The notes beneath the pieces are model-generated. The model did not search any database. It had not been told where the DNA came from and saw only the letters and a list, made by a program, of their open reading frames with translations. From Methanohalophilus mahii DSM 5219 (GTDB lineage Archaea > Halobacteriota > Methanosarcinia > Methanosarcinales > Methanosarcinaceae), in contig NC_014002.1 in the NCBI RefSeq assembly GCF_000025865.1, positions 1,116,001-1,180,000 of the forward strand: 64,000 bases of DNA, read 5' to 3'. Below are positions 36,095 through 45,663 of this stretch, piece by piece. The position numbers were made by a program, and so were the translations under genes. Positions within the stretch are counted from its first letter, which is position 1; every line of letters begins with the position of its first letter.

Positions 36095-36099
36095 CACAC

Positions 36100-37476
36100 T
36101 CAGAATACCAGACCCAGTTCTTCGAGTTTCTTCTTTGCACCGTCATAGACCTTGACGTATTCTTCGGTCGGTGTCACGGTTGCAACATCATAGCATTCCT
36201 GGAAAGTCTTGCCTGCAGGTGCATTGGCATAGTCCTTCTCATAGCTTGCTACAAGTTTATCCAGAATCTGGTTGACAGTATTGATATCCATACCAGCGGT
36301 TGCACGTGCGACCTCACCCATCATACGGGCTTCCATACCGGTTGTCTTGTCAGTGATGACACCCTTGGCGGCTGCAACACCGGACAGGATCTCACGGCCG
36401 GATGCGGTATCTGTAATGGACTGGGCTGCAGCCTCAAGCAGGCACATCTCGGTACATGGACCGGCACATGGATAGTACTGGTTACCGGACAGAAGATCTG
36501 TGAACTCGGAGATGGTGGCACATGCCCAGCCTGCGATCATAAGGGTCTCACGAGTGTTGGTGGAACCCCAGCGGATGTGGACAGGACCATCAAGATGCCA
36601 GCTGGCACTGCTCATGACCATGGAGTTGAGGTGAGTTGCGACATCGACTATGGTTGTTTCCTCTACACCGCCGGCGTAACCACCAAAGATGGGCATCTGT
36701 TCATCCATGATGATGTCGCTGTTACCCTTGTAGTGGGCAATGACAGCGATTGCGTCAAGATCGATCTTGAGCTCGTTCAGCTGGGAGACTTCGTGGCTGT
36801 CGTTGGAGTTCATACCACCGACACAGTCTGCACCGATGTTACCCTGTGCAGACAGGGAAGTCTCAGGGCCCTAAACAGCCATACCTGGACGACCTGCCAT
36901 GGAAGCGGCGGTCCTGATCTGGCGGGTTTCGGATTTGGATGCAAGAACTTCGTAAGGACTGCCGGGGACAGGAGATTTACCACGGGCAGAGGTCATTACA
37001 CCGTTGACGATGGTATCACATTCTTTCTCAAGAGCGTAACTCATGTGCACGGGCATGAAGACATCTTCGGAGATTGGGGAACCGGTTGGACCACCCTGTA
37101 CGATTGGTTTGACCTTGTCACCCACACTGCGCTTGCGGCAGTAAACGGCGTCACGACCACTGCCAAGCTGGAATTCCCTGTGTGGATTGTTGATTGCATC
37201 CCAGATCTCGTCTTCTGTGTATTTGACGATACGATGGGTGTCTGTACACCAGATACCACATTCAAGAAGCATCTCGAAACCGGCTTTGAACAGCCTTTCC
37301 ATCTGATCCTTGTCGGTTGGAACGAATTCCTTACCAAAGTCAAGGTTGTATTTCTGCTTCAGTTCCATTGCCTTCATTGGAATGGTCATCAGGTCCCAGT
37401 CATCCTGGGTGCATTTCTCACCGGTCTGGGCACGGTCATAAAAATCATAGCAAGTTACGGATTTGGTAAATGTCAT
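36100..37476 (-). CDS. mtmB1: Monomethylamine methyltransferase MtmB1 with pyrrolysine at 202
   Basis: 458 residues when the amber codon at 36871-36873 is read as pyrrolysine (O202) in the context PGMAV-O-GPETSLSAQGNIGA. It transfers the methyl group of monomethylamine to the corrinoid of MtmC, the first step of methanogenesis from methylamine; pyrrolysine activates the amine in the TIM-barrel active site. Length, amber position and flanks match MtmB of Methanosarcina. Near-identical to mtmB2; differences cluster around residues 124-143. GGGAGGA precedes the start. It follows mtmC1 by 16 bases. Confidence 0.97.
36871..36873 (-). other. Amber codon decoded as pyrrolysine in mtmB1
   Basis: TAG in the context GCT GTT TAG GGC CCT. 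The open frame continues for 256 more codons with MtmB sequence, so it must be sense. Established for this family. Confidence 0.97.
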
Positions 37477-37492
37477 AAATTATCCTCCCGGT

Positions 37493-38146
37493 TTATTTTT
37501 TCATTAATTCAAGAGCAACGTTGGCTGCCTCAGCTGCGTTTTCTGCTGTTGCGTCAGCACCGATTTCCTTAATCCAGGAATCTGTGACCGGAGCGCCACC
37601 GAACATTACTTTCACAGAGTCCCGCAGACCTTCTTCTTCAAGCAGACGCATGACGTCTTTCTGACCGAGCATGGAAGTGGTCATAAGGGCAGAGCCGGAG
37701 AGCATAAGTTTCTCGCCTTTGTGGGCTGCTACTTCTTCAATGACCTTGTCGTTGGGTACGTCTACACCCATGTCGATAACGGTGAAACCGTTTGCACCGA
37801 GCATGGTTGCAACAAGCCTGTGACCGATGTCATGGATGTCGCCTTCCTGGACGAACTTGATGCAGGTTCCGACGGATTCTGAGGTCTCATCCTCTGCAAG
37901 GATCGGATCAAGAATCTCCATGGCGGCTTTCATGGCCTTGGCAGACATCATGATCTGTGGAAGGTAGACTTCGGCGGCTTCGAATTTGTCACCGATGATC
38001 TTCATACCGACAGACAGACCATCATTGATGATCTCGAAAGGAGTAAAACCTGCATCCAGGGCTTCCTGGACGAGGGGGCCAGCACCATTGATGTCCTGGT
38101 TGACAATCGCATCTCTGAGTTTATCATACATTTCCTGTTTTCCCAT
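37493..38146 (-). CDS. mtmC1: Monomethylamine corrinoid protein MtmC1
   Basis: 217 residues. An N-terminal helical cap (1-85) is followed by the Rossmann-like cobalamin domain, with the base-off ligand H105 in EGDIHDIGHR. SGSALMTTS and FGGAPVT bind the nucleotide tail. It accepts the methyl group from MtmB and passes it to MtbA for coenzyme M methylation. ATG 38146 has GGTGAT upstream; the frame is open to 38278 but that part is leader. The protein is identical by eye to MtmC2. Confidence 0.96.
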   Translation of the reverse strand: MGKQEMYDKLRDAIVNQDINGAGPLVQEALDAGFTPFEIINDGLSVGMKIIGDKFEAAEVYLPQIMMSAKAMKAAMEILDPILAEDETSESVGTCIKFVQEGDIHDIGHRLVATMLGANGFTVIDMGVDVPNDKVIEEVAAHKGEKLMLSGSALMTTSMLGQKDVMRLLEEEGLRDSVKVMFGGAPVTDSWIKEIGADATAENAAEAANVALELMKK

Positions 38147-38588
38147 TAAATCACCTATATCTAACTGTACAACAGCTGTCATATCATGGACTGCTGTTAC
38201 CATGAATTTAAAAAGCAATTGTATATAACCTAGCCGACCACGATTTTTCAATCTACATAAAAATAGTAGACACTTCAATAATTCAAAAAGTAATTCAAAT
38301 TGACAGACGTTAACAAAGCGATCATGGCATTAAAATCGACAACGTTTTTTAAAAACTAAGATACAGCCATTTCACTATAAAGTAGGATTTGTAACCAATT
38401 TCTGATATGGAATTTCTGGAGACTAAGTAAAAATAGGGATTATGTACAATCCATAATAAGCAAACACTTATCCATAAAACCGAAACGAATATGTATCGTT
38501 CTAACTGTATCATTTGTACTTGTTAGATTTACATTAAAGTAATCTAAAAGTATATGGTTAATTCGTGAAAATATCCACGGGTGATAAT
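38147..38588. other. Divergent promoter region between mtmC1 and mch
   Basis: About 440 AT-rich bases. On the mtmC1 side there is a TATA box at 38221-38228 and a leader of roughly 50 bases holding AACAGC/GCTGTT arms. On the mch side a TATA-like AAGTATATGG lies near 38549. No gene was found. Confidence 0.6.
38221..38228 (-). promoter_or_regulatory. TATA box of mtmC1
   Basis: Read on the minus strand as GGTTATATACAATTG; about 75 bases before ATG 38146, so transcription should start near 38197. The leader contains AACAGC and GCTGTT arms 16 bases apart and the Shine-Dalgarno GGTGAT. Confidence 0.55.
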
Positions 38589-39548
38589 GTGATTAGTGTT
38601 AATGAAAAGGGACTTGCAATAATTGATGAAATGCTGGACTGGGAAGATGAGATCAATGTCGAATCCAAACAGCTCGAAAATGGCGCTACAATAATTGATT
38701 GTGGAGTCAATGCCCAGGGGGGGTATGACGCAGGCATGTATCTTTCACGCCTCTGTCTTGCCGATCTTGCAGAAATTACCTACACCAAATTCAACCTAGA
38801 CGGACTCCCTGTGCCTGCAATTCAGGTCGTAACCGATCATCCTACAATCGCTTGTATGGGTTCCCAGTATGCAGGCTGGAGAATTTCTGTTGGTAAGTAT
38901 TTCGGAATGGGCTCAGGTCCTGCACGTGCCCTTGGACTCAAACCAAAGGAACTTTACAAGGAAATCGATTATCAGGATGATGCCGAAGCTGCCGTACTTG
39001 TAATGGAATCCGGCAAACTCCCGGATGAGGGAGTCGTAGAATATATCGCCAAACACTGCAGCGTTGACCCGGAAAACGTCTATATCGCTGTAGCACCTAC
39101 TGCATCCATTGCAGGTTCAGTCCAGATCTCTGCCCGTATAGTGGAAACAGGTATCCACAAAATGGAATCCGTAGGTTTTGATATCAACACAATAAAGAGT
39201 GGTTTCGGTGTGGCACCAATAGCACCTATTGTTGGAGACGATACAAAATGCATGGGTTCAACCAATGACTGCGTAATCTACTGCGGAGAGACCTACTACA
39301 CAGTGGACTACGGACAGGATGATCTTGAGGAATATGTCAAAAAGACACCATCCACAACTTCCAGAGACTTTGGTAAACCTTTCTATACAACATTCAAGGA
39401 AGCAGAATTCGACTTCTTCAAAGTAGATGCAGGTATGTTCGCCCCGGCAAGAATTACCGTAAACGACGTTGCATCCAAAAAATCATACACTGCAGGGCGT
39501 ATCAATCCCGGGATCCTGCTCGAATCCTTTGGAATCAAGGAGGTATAA
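38589..39548 (+). CDS. mch: Methenyltetrahydromethanopterin cyclohydrolase
   Basis: 319 residues starting at GTG 38589 ([11 protein letters not shown]), five bases after GGTG; the open frame reaches 38565. The enzyme interconverts formyl- and methenyl-tetrahydro(sarcina)pterin in the C1 branch of methanogenesis, used oxidatively during methylamine growth. Conserved blocks are [41 protein letters not shown] and DAGMFAPA. Its position divergent to mtmC1 couples methyl oxidation genes to methylamine genes in the map. Confidence 0.96.
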   Translation: MISVNEKGLAIIDEMLDWEDEINVESKQLENGATIIDCGVNAQGGYDAGMYLSRLCLADLAEITYTKFNLDGLPVPAIQVVTDHPTIACMGSQYAGWRISVGKYFGMGSGPARALGLKPKELYKEIDYQDDAEAAVLVMESGKLPDEGVVEYIAKHCSVDPENVYIAVAPTASIAGSVQISARIVETGIHKMESVGFDINTIKSGFGVAPIAPIVGDDTKCMGSTNDCVIYCGETYYTVDYGQDDLEEYVKKTPSTTSRDFGKPFYTTFKEAEFDFFKVDAGMFAPARITVNDVASKKSYTAGRINPGILLESFGIKEV

Positions 39549-39556
39549 TCCTCCTT
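39537..39556 (+). terminator. Terminator overlapping the mch stop codon
   Basis: AAGGAGG (39537-39543) pairs with CCTCCTT (39550-39556), with the stop codon TAA in the loop, followed by TTAATTTTGG. The downstream DUF2124 gene begins 18 bases later, so this may attenuate rather than fully end transcription. Confidence 0.5.
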
Positions 39557-39574
39557 TTAATTTTGGTGATCTAA

Positions 39575-40048
39575 GTGGAAATACTTGAAAAATCCGAAGG
39601 AATAGGTGCATTGTTGAAAAATTTTGCATCCCTGGCCAGAGAATCGCAAAAAATCATTTTTATTGGAACTCCGGGTTTTTGTACTCCTTTTGCAGAAATT
39701 GCCGCTTATTCCCTGCGTAAAAGTTCCAAGCAAATGGGATTTATAGGCAATACTGATATCGAAAATGCAAAACAACTAATTCCCACGGATATGGGAATGC
39801 AACTCGGTGATACTATTGATTATCATGCTGATACGGTCGTATTGCTTGGTGGGCTTGCCATGCCCAAAATCGGAGTGGAACCAGAAGAATTGAAAACGAC
39901 TCTTGATTCGATATTTGAAAAATCGCAAAAGAAATTGCTTATAGGCATCTGTTTCCAGTCGATATTTGAAAATCAGGGATGGACCGATACCCTGGATTTC
40001 GATTACATAATTGATTCGGACATGACAGTTTCCCTGAAGAAAATATAA
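39575..40048 (+). CDS. DUF2124 family protein
   Basis: 157 residues starting at GTG 39575 after GGTGATC. The sequence has a Rossmann-like pattern: IIFIGTPGFCTPFAE near 27-41 and TVVLLGGLAMPKIG near 89-102. DUF2124 proteins are methanogen-specific and often next to mch, as here. Function unknown; association with the C1 pathway is contextual. Confidence 0.82.
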   Translation: MEILEKSEGIGALLKNFASLARESQKIIFIGTPGFCTPFAEIAAYSLRKSSKQMGFIGNTDIENAKQLIPTDMGMQLGDTIDYHADTVVLLGGLAMPKIGVEPEELKTTLDSIFEKSQKKLLIGICFQSIFENQGWTDTLDFDYIIDSDMTVSLKKI

Positions 40049-40058
40049 TAAATCATCT

Positions 40059-41081
40059 TTACCATATACGTGCGTCCACGACAACATGCCAGACACCCGG
40101 TGAATATTTTTTTATACTCCGACACTCCATAATCTCCACAGTTCTCCCCTGCATTTTTGCTTCCTTTTTAATCTGCCCAATCGGCCTCTCAAACATTAAA
40201 TTTTCAGCCAGTGCTTCATGAAAATGCAATATGCCCCCATTTTTACTTAATGCACCAATTGCAGCAGGCAAATAATCCGCTGTTCCTCCTACATATCCCA
40301 TAATTACCCGGTCAGCAACTCCCTTTGGCGTAATTTCTGCACAATTGCCATGCAGGGGTTGTACAATATGTTGTACATTATTCAACCTTATGTTATCTTT
40401 GAGGTAGCCAAATGAGACAGGATTCAGTTCAATCGAATATATTTGTTCAGGTTGGGAATGCACTGCCATAGGGAGGCTGAAATAACCAATTCCGGCAAAC
40501 ATATCAACAACAATTTCCCCGGTTCCAAGTTTACTCATCCTGTTTTTTTCCCTGAGGTTGCCTTTGGAATACATGACCTCCGTCACATCAAGTTTGAAAT
40601 AACAGCCGTTCTCTTTGTGTATTGTTTCTGTGGTATTGCCAATCACAAGCTGTCTTTTTGGCTGGCGTAAACTTCCCTTGATACCCAAATCCCTTACAAC
40701 AGTGTCACAGGCAGGATACATATCCAATAATTCTTCAGCAATTTCCAGTCTCCTGTGTATTATTTTTTCAGAAATGGTAACTACTATAATGTTTCCAAGG
40801 ATTTGCCAGCCGGATGGGATTATTTCCAGTTCCTCCGGATTCATTTTTCCGGCAAGCCTTTCTTTCAGACTCATTTGTTGACGGTAGAACTCCGGTTGTT
40901 CCTGAAGTTTTATTTCATATCCACTTACCAAATCTGTGACGGGAATTTCAACAAAACTTCCACCTTCAACAATGCGAGATACGAATTTTCGTCTCCGGTC
41001 CAGCAACCCCCTGGATTGTAATTCAAATCTTACTTTTTCAGTATCCCTGGCGGGTACTATAACTGCAAAATTTTCTTCCAT
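40059..41081 (-). CDS. taw2: tRNA wybutosine-synthesis transferase Taw2 (TYW2/Trm5 family)
   Basis: 340 residues. The SAM-binding loop DMFAGIGYFSLP (about 193-204) and IELNPVSF identify the Trm5/TYW2 fold. The motif after DRVIMGY is GGTADYLPA, unlike the NLP motif of Trm5 methyltransferases, so the aminocarboxypropyl transferase Taw2 is favoured. It would transfer the aminocarboxypropyl group of SAM to 4-demethylwyosine at G37 of tRNA-Phe. Convergent with the DUF2124 gene. Confidence 0.8.
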   Translation of the reverse strand: MEENFAVIVPARDTEKVRFELQSRGLLDRRRKFVSRIVEGGSFVEIPVTDLVSGYEIKLQEQPEFYRQQMSLKERLAGKMNPEELEIIPSGWQILGNIIVVTISEKIIHRRLEIAEELLDMYPACDTVVRDLGIKGSLRQPKRQLVIGNTTETIHKENGCYFKLDVTEVMYSKGNLREKNRMSKLGTGEIVVDMFAGIGYFSLPMAVHSQPEQIYSIELNPVSFGYLKDNIRLNNVQHIVQPLHGNCAEITPKGVADRVIMGYVGGTADYLPAAIGALSKNGGILHFHEALAENLMFERPIGQIKKEAKMQGRTVEIMECRSIKKYSPGVWHVVVDARIW

Positions 41082-41118
41082 TCAGTTCATTGAGAGGTAT
41101 GTTTTATTATAAAATTCA

Positions 41119-41134
41119 TTCGGAATGGAGCGAA
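41119..41134 (+). promoter_or_regulatory. Putative MsvR operator
   Basis: TTCG-N8-CGAA (TTCGGAATGGAGCGAA) lies immediately upstream of the TATA box of the msvR gene. The spacing equals that of the published MsvR box of Methanothermobacter (TTCGTA-N4-TACGAA). Further half sites TTCG (41198-41201) and CGAA (41181-41184, 41205-41208) lie in the start of the gene. Autoregulation is the natural reading. Confidence 0.6.
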
Positions 41135-41136
41135 CA

Positions 41137-41144
41137 TTTATATA
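41137..41144 (+). promoter_or_regulatory. TATA box of msvR
   Basis: TTTATATA, 27 bases before ATG 41171. With initiation about 25 bases downstream, the mRNA would be nearly leaderless, which agrees with the missing ribosome binding site. Confidence 0.6.
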
Positions 41145-41170
41145 CACCACTCCCCTTATAATTCATCTGG

Positions 41171-41905
41171 ATGAACGCTACGAACCGCACGGCCCTTTTC
41201 GCTACGAATAATGGTTTCATTGCAATTAACGGTGCCGTTAAATTGCAGATAATGGATTTACTGGACAAAAGGCCATGTTCTTTCGATGAAATTGTCCAAA
41301 ATACAGGGAAGGCCAAATCCACTGTATCAGTACATCTTAACGATCTTAAAAAAGCAAACCTATTGAGAGAATCAGTAGATGCGGTGGATAGGCGAAAAAA
41401 GAATTATAATTTATCCTCAAAATACGTAGCTTGTTCACAAAAACCTCTGGATACTCATTACTACCAAAGCCTGGAAAATTTCTCCAGCACATTTTCCGGT
41501 GAAACTGATTTTTTCCAGAATGTTTTCTGCGCTTTCAAGGCAGGCTTTGAAGCCCAGGGTATTAATCATAATCCTATCGTCAAACATATAGGAAGTGACA
41601 TCGGCACACAGATCGCAAATACTTTTGAGCAAGGGGATTTCTTTGACAGCCTTGAAGAGGTACGTTCTTTCTGGGAATGCTATAAATTGGGAAAAGTACA
41701 GATCGAAGATACAGATCCTCTTACTATCGAAGTGAAAGATTGTTTTGAATGTATGTCAATGCCTGTTATTGGTCACCCAATATGCTCTTTTGATGAAGGA
41801 ATGCTGGAAGGCATCTTATACAAGATCACCGGTGAGAGGCATTCAATAAAAGAAATAGAGTGTTATGCAACAGGGGATAACCATTGCCTTTTCATCAAGG
41901 TATGA
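41171..41905 (+). CDS. msvR: MsvR-type redox regulator (HTH + V4R domain)
   Basis: 244 residues. A winged helix of ArsR type covers about 15-85 (KAKSTVSVHLNDLKKANLL), followed by a V4R domain (about 100-244) rich in cysteines: C120, C170, C191, C194, C205, C231 and C239. Methanogen MsvR proteins sense oxidation through V4R cysteines and repress oxidative-stress genes and themselves. The operator-like box and near-leaderless start support this assignment. Which cysteines switch cannot be told here. Confidence 0.85.
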   Translation: MNATNRTALFATNNGFIAINGAVKLQIMDLLDKRPCSFDEIVQNTGKAKSTVSVHLNDLKKANLLRESVDAVDRRKKNYNLSSKYVACSQKPLDTHYYQSLENFSSTFSGETDFFQNVFCAFKAGFEAQGINHNPIVKHIGSDIGTQIANTFEQGDFFDSLEEVRSFWECYKLGKVQIEDTDPLTIEVKDCFECMSMPVIGHPICSFDEGMLEGILYKITGERHSIKEIECYATGDNHCLFIKV

Positions 41906-42592
41906 TTACTTTTCTGAACGGATTACACCCATATCAGCATTGAGTTTTGGACCAATCTCTGCAACAATACCCGGCCCATCCGTATTTTCCCTGCATATAA
42001 CGCAATGTTCCATAATTCCCAACCTTTCAGTACCATAAATATCCCTGCTATGACCTGTTTTTTTCAGCACAGACTTAAGCTGGGAGCGTGTAACTGAATT
42101 CACAATAATCCTGTCCGTAGAAGATTTCTTCCATTCCCATAATTTATCGACCTGTTGACCGGTAAATCGTACCTGTTCACCTTCATTTGTTTTGACAATT
42201 TCCACTTTAACAGGCATATATGGAATCAGACCAAAACGAGTTGCTACCTGATCCGGACTGCCGGTTCCCAGATTTTTCAGTCCGTTTGCAGTGATGGAGA
42301 ACTTTTTACCAATATCTACAACAATTTTATCTTCTTTTATGGATTGTATGTAGCCGCGGTATTTTTTCCCTGCTACTGGTTCATATACCGGAGTGCCATA
42401 TTTTTCCTTCAGGAAATGAATCGCAAATTCCGCATCATCTCCATCCACATCCACGACAACCCATTTATTTTTAGAAAAATCTATTCCCAACTTCACGTCA
42501 AGGTCCTTAAGGTCATCTGCAAATTTAGCAGCAATTGCATCAAGGTTCTGTTCAGTATTTGAATACACTTTTATTGCCAGTTCGGTTTGCAT
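41906..42592 (-). CDS. DUF2110 family protein
   Basis: 228 residues from ATG 42592; GTG 42604 is an alternative start and ribosome signals are weak. An OB-like segment (GKKYRGYIQSIKEDKIVVDI) and a conserved C-terminal HCVICRENTDGPG are seen. DUF2110 is an archaeal family of unknown function, with features of RNA or nucleic acid binding. It follows an HTH gene on the same strand by about 27 bases. Confidence 0.8.
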   Translation of the reverse strand: MQTELAIKVYSNTEQNLDAIAAKFADDLKDLDVKLGIDFSKNKWVVVDVDGDDAEFAIHFLKEKYGTPVYEPVAGKKYRGYIQSIKEDKIVVDIGKKFSITANGLKNLGTGSPDQVATRFGLIPYMPVKVEIVKTNEGEQVRFTGQQVDKLWEWKKSSTDRIIVNSVTRSQLKSVLKKTGHSRDIYGTERLGIMEHCVICRENTDGPGIVAEIGPKLNADMGVIRSEK

Positions 42593-42619
42593 ATAATCCC
42601 GCACAAGAGAAGTAAAAAA

Positions 42620-43207
42620 TTATTTCCTGCCCAGCAGTTTATCGAGGACATCTTTGGTGTTACTGTAAGCAATGAGGACATCATCATGTATGGGCTCCTC
42701 TGAATTTTCAATTCTATCACCTATCATATGTATTTCCCTGCTGAAAGGCCCCAGTTTCAATTTAATACGGTCTTCACTGGCATTTGCTTCTACCAGTTGT
42801 CCGTAGATATCCTCTATCTTACTTCTTAATGTTTTAATACGTTCCAGTATTTCTCTGGACTCCCGATTAAGTTGTGTTCCTTCACTCTCTTCTTCCTCAA
42901 CTGCTTCAACCAGTTCACTGTACTTTTCAGGAAGATTATCCCCAAGTGTTATAATAAAATCCCTGAGAGTTGTTACTACATCTACACCATATTCTGTCAG
43001 TTCTACATATTTTATTCTTCCTTCAGATGTGAACTGTACCAGCCCCATATCAGCCATCTTGGAAATGATTTTTGTAGTATGTGCAAAAGTCGAATTGATT
43101 TGTTTTGTAATAACAGAAGCGTACGTCTTTTTAAGAGACCATATAGTAAGGAGTGCCAGAGTTGGTTTTTCCTGAAGGAACAGGTTTTCTACTTCTTCGC
43201 GGGACAT
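42620..43207 (-). CDS. Winged-helix protein with coiled coil
   Basis: 195 residues. A MarR/ArsR-like winged helix spans about 10-85 (TLALLTIWSLKKTYASVI, then HTTKIISKMADMGLVQF). A long charged helix follows (about 115-155: SREILERIKTLRSKIEDIYG) that should form a coiled-coil dimer. TTTTGATTTTCTAATGT surrounds the start. A putative archaeal transcription regulator, possibly co-expressed with the DUF2110 gene. Confidence 0.8.
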   Translation of the reverse strand: MSREEVENLFLQEKPTLALLTIWSLKKTYASVITKQINSTFAHTTKIISKMADMGLVQFTSEGRIKYVELTEYGVDVVTTLRDFIITLGDNLPEKYSELVEAVEEEESEGTQLNRESREILERIKTLRSKIEDIYGQLVEANASEDRIKLKLGPFSREIHMIGDRIENSEEPIHDDVLIAYSNTKDVLDKLLGRK

Positions 43208-43283
43208 TAGAAAATCACCTGATGATATCTTGAGGACTACCTCAATGCCTATTCTTTATATATATCTTTTTGTTGTATATATA

Positions 43284-44444
43284 TCAATACATATTAGAGA
43301 GTATTTGCTTAATCACACTGATAGGGGCATTCGTCTTAAAGGACATCCCACTGAAATGTGTCCTGCTGGCCTCATACCCTTTATCCCTCAGGTCCTCAAT
43401 GGTTTTTTCAATACGTGGAGCTGCCACAGAAAGCTGTTTGCATAGCCTGTGCTGATCATAAAAGAAGGGAATATCAAGTTCATCCAAACAGGTCTGGATT
43501 ATTTTACAGGCTTTTTTCTTCTTGCCAAGTGGTCTTTTTTCAATTTCTTCCATGACCTTTGAACAAAAAATATTCTCATGCAACTTCCCAAGCCAGAGAA
43601 GTCCCCCGGAATTCATTTCATTTCCACATTCCGGGCAGGTTTGTTCCATGAAAACAGAGTAGCCTTTTTTCCATTCACGGTAACTACAATTGCCACAATG
43701 TGTGACATAACCCAGCTCTTTAAGTGTGCGATCAGCGTTTTTGGCCCCGCTTTTAATTCCTACATAAGCCCTTACATAATGGCGCGTGGCGTGAGAGAGC
43801 AATACTTCCATTCCTTTCTCATGGCGTGCCAGATGACGGGCAATAGACCCCAGAAGGATCCTCAGTCCCATTTCACTGTGATATTCATTGTTAAGTGCAA
43901 CTGCAGCGTACTTACGAATGCCGGAATTCAGATGAGCCCCGCAGAGAGGAGCAGTGTCAGTAGCTGTAACCTCCAGCAGGTGTACAGCAGAGCGACTGGC
44001 AGCATCCAGATAGGGAGCAGGACTTCCGAAAGGGTCCAGATCCACGATATTGAATCGTTTTTCATGGAGGAGGGCATTTGCATTTCTGCAGGATGTTTCA
44101 GCAATGTCGGACAGGCCATTGAGTTCAATGTTTTGCTCGATAAACTCACAGGCCTCTGCATCCCAGTCATTAAGTGTCGTCCTGAGACATATCTCATTTG
44201 CTATGCGCAGCCCTCTGATTCCGGAAGCTGCCATTGCATCCACATAATCGATCTCTGAAGGAGGTCTTTCTTCAAAATCGAAATGTTCCTTAACAAAAAC
44301 AGAAGTTGCTGCCACGGTAATATCCCGGTTAAGTTCCATATGGGAATTATAGAATACCGGTGAGTTCACAGGCAGTTTGTCTTCAATAGCAGCAGAAGGA
44401 ACCTCCACTTCGGTGGTCCCTTCTGTTATTTTTCTTGTATCCAT
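43284..44444 (-). CDS. trm1: tRNA (guanine26-N2)-dimethyltransferase
   Basis: 386 residues from ATG 44444 (GTG 44453 is in frame). Trm1 hallmarks are NRDITVAA (substrate), AMAASGIRGLRIA (SAM site), VDLDPFGSPAPYLDAA (catalytic, about 113-128) and a CGNC...CPEC zinc pair near 243-270. It methylates G26 of tRNA. Length and motifs are normal. Confidence 0.95.
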   Translation of the reverse strand: MDTRKITEGTTEVEVPSAAIEDKLPVNSPVFYNSHMELNRDITVAATSVFVKEHFDFEERPPSEIDYVDAMAASGIRGLRIANEICLRTTLNDWDAEACEFIEQNIELNGLSDIAETSCRNANALLHEKRFNIVDLDPFGSPAPYLDAASRSAVHLLEVTATDTAPLCGAHLNSGIRKYAAVALNNEYHSEMGLRILLGSIARHLARHEKGMEVLLSHATRHYVRAYVGIKSGAKNADRTLKELGYVTHCGNCSYREWKKGYSVFMEQTCPECGNEMNSGGLLWLGKLHENIFCSKVMEEIEKRPLGKKKKACKIIQTCLDELDIPFFYDQHRLCKQLSVAAPRIEKTIEDLRDKGYEASRTHFSGMSFKTNAPISVIKQILSNMY

Positions 44445-44467
44445 GTCTTCCACATGACATGGTTTTT

Positions 44468-44929
44468 TTATTTAACCGTAATTGTCACATTCATGCCATT
44501 CCAGGGAGGAACATAGGCTTTGAATTGGCCGGTTTCGTTGAATGTATAACGGAAAGTTTTGCCAAAAGCCAATTTCTGGTCGTCCCAAAGGCCTTCTTCA
44601 CTTTTGATTGTGAAAAATCTCTTGGGATCGGACTGTTCATTTCTCCAGATAACCGTATCTGTCCTGTTTATATCCAGTGACCTGGGAATTGCATTGTAGT
44701 TTTTCAAAAGAATTCTGTATTCCTGCGGAGTATATTCCTCCAATTCCGTTTCATCGGCTTCACTTACATTATCTTCTCCATTCACATCTTCATCTGGCTG
44801 GTAATCTTCATCTGACTGATTATCCTCACCATTTACAGGAACCTGCTCACCCTGATCTGTAGCATCCTGTGTTGTACAGCCCAACCCCAGCAGGGATATT
44901 ACAATTAAAAGTATGATTATTTTTTTCAT
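44468..44929 (-). CDS. Cupredoxin-like lipoprotein lacking copper ligands
   Basis: 153 residues. A signal peptide ends in the lipobox LLGLGC (C18), so the protein is probably lipid-anchored outside. An acidic low-complexity linker (EDNQSDEDYQPDEDVNGEDN) follows to about 65. The C-terminal beta domain (DTVIWRNEQ, KTFRYTFNETGQFKAYV) looks like a cupredoxin, but the His-Cys-His-Met copper ligands are not visible, so it may not bind copper. A weak relation to trm1 (same strand, 15-24 bases upstream). Confidence 0.75.
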   Translation of the reverse strand: MKKIIILLIVISLLGLGCTTQDATDQGEQVPVNGEDNQSDEDYQPDEDVNGEDNVSEADETELEEYTPQEYRILLKNYNAIPRSLDINRTDTVIWRNEQSDPKRFFTIKSEEGLWDDQKLAFGKTFRYTFNETGQFKAYVPPWNGMNVTITVK

Positions 44930-45081
44930 CCGACCACTCCTCTAATTATTTGTTAAATAATAATTATCTCTACAGTTATCAAACTTTCTGGCAGAAATAA
45001 ACAGCAGAGATATCTATTTAAATATATATGTCAATTTGTGCCGCGGTCATTTTCATTAATGTATAAAAGGAGAATGCATCA

Positions 45082-45654
45082 ATGTCTGTAAAAAACCCCC
45101 TCGGCGAAAAGATAAGCCAGCTCAGACAATCCAGGGAGATGTCACAGGAAGAACTGGCAAAAGCAAGTAACAACGATGTTGAACTGATAGATAAACTGGA
45201 AAACGGAGCTCTTGTTCCCTCACTGACACCTCTTTTTAACATTGCAAGAGCCCTGGGCGTCCGACTTGGCACTTTCCTTGATGATGCACCCCAGAACGGC
45301 CCGGTACTTGTAAAATCAGGTAAATCAAAACATGTTGTCCGCTTCTCCGGCAAATGTTCCAATTGCAAAGAGAGTTCACTTGAATTCAACTCACTGGCAG
45401 CTGACAAACAGGACCGTCATATGGAACCTTTCATAATTGATGTACATCCACAAAAAGGAGAACATCCCCTATCATCCCACGAGGGAGAAGAATTTATTTA
45501 TGTGCTGGAAGGTGAAATCGAGATTCTCTACGGAAAAGAAACCTACAATCTTGAAGCCGGTGACAGTATCTACTACGATTCCGTAGTTCCCCACGACCTG
45601 CATGCGGTTGATGAAGATGCAAGAATAATGGCAGTTGTATACACCCCTTACTAA
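45082..45654 (+). CDS. XRE-family HTH regulator with cupin domain
   Basis: 190 residues. HTH at about 8-63 ([20 protein letters not shown]) and a cupin barrel at about 110-188 ([38 protein letters not shown]) with metal-ligand histidines. It is the first gene of a three-gene operon with a thioesterase and an acyl-CoA synthetase, and probably regulates it in response to a small ligand. Confidence 0.9.
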   Translation: MSVKNPLGEKISQLRQSREMSQEELAKASNNDVELIDKLENGALVPSLTPLFNIARALGVRLGTFLDDAPQNGPVLVKSGKSKHVVRFSGKCSNCKESSLEFNSLAADKQDRHMEPFIIDVHPQKGEHPLSSHEGEEFIYVLEGEIEILYGKETYNLEAGDSIYYDSVVPHDLHAVDEDARIMAVVYTPY

Positions 45655-45663
45655 GGAATTCCT

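Noticed and set aside
36085-37572. Open frame of 495 codons opposite mtmB1 (and a similar one at 52502-54073 opposite mtmB2)
   Set aside because: These are antisense shadows of mtmB. The strand identity is certain from MtmB homology, and the antisense frame stays open because of codon bias in mtmB; TAG reads CTA (Leu) on that strand.
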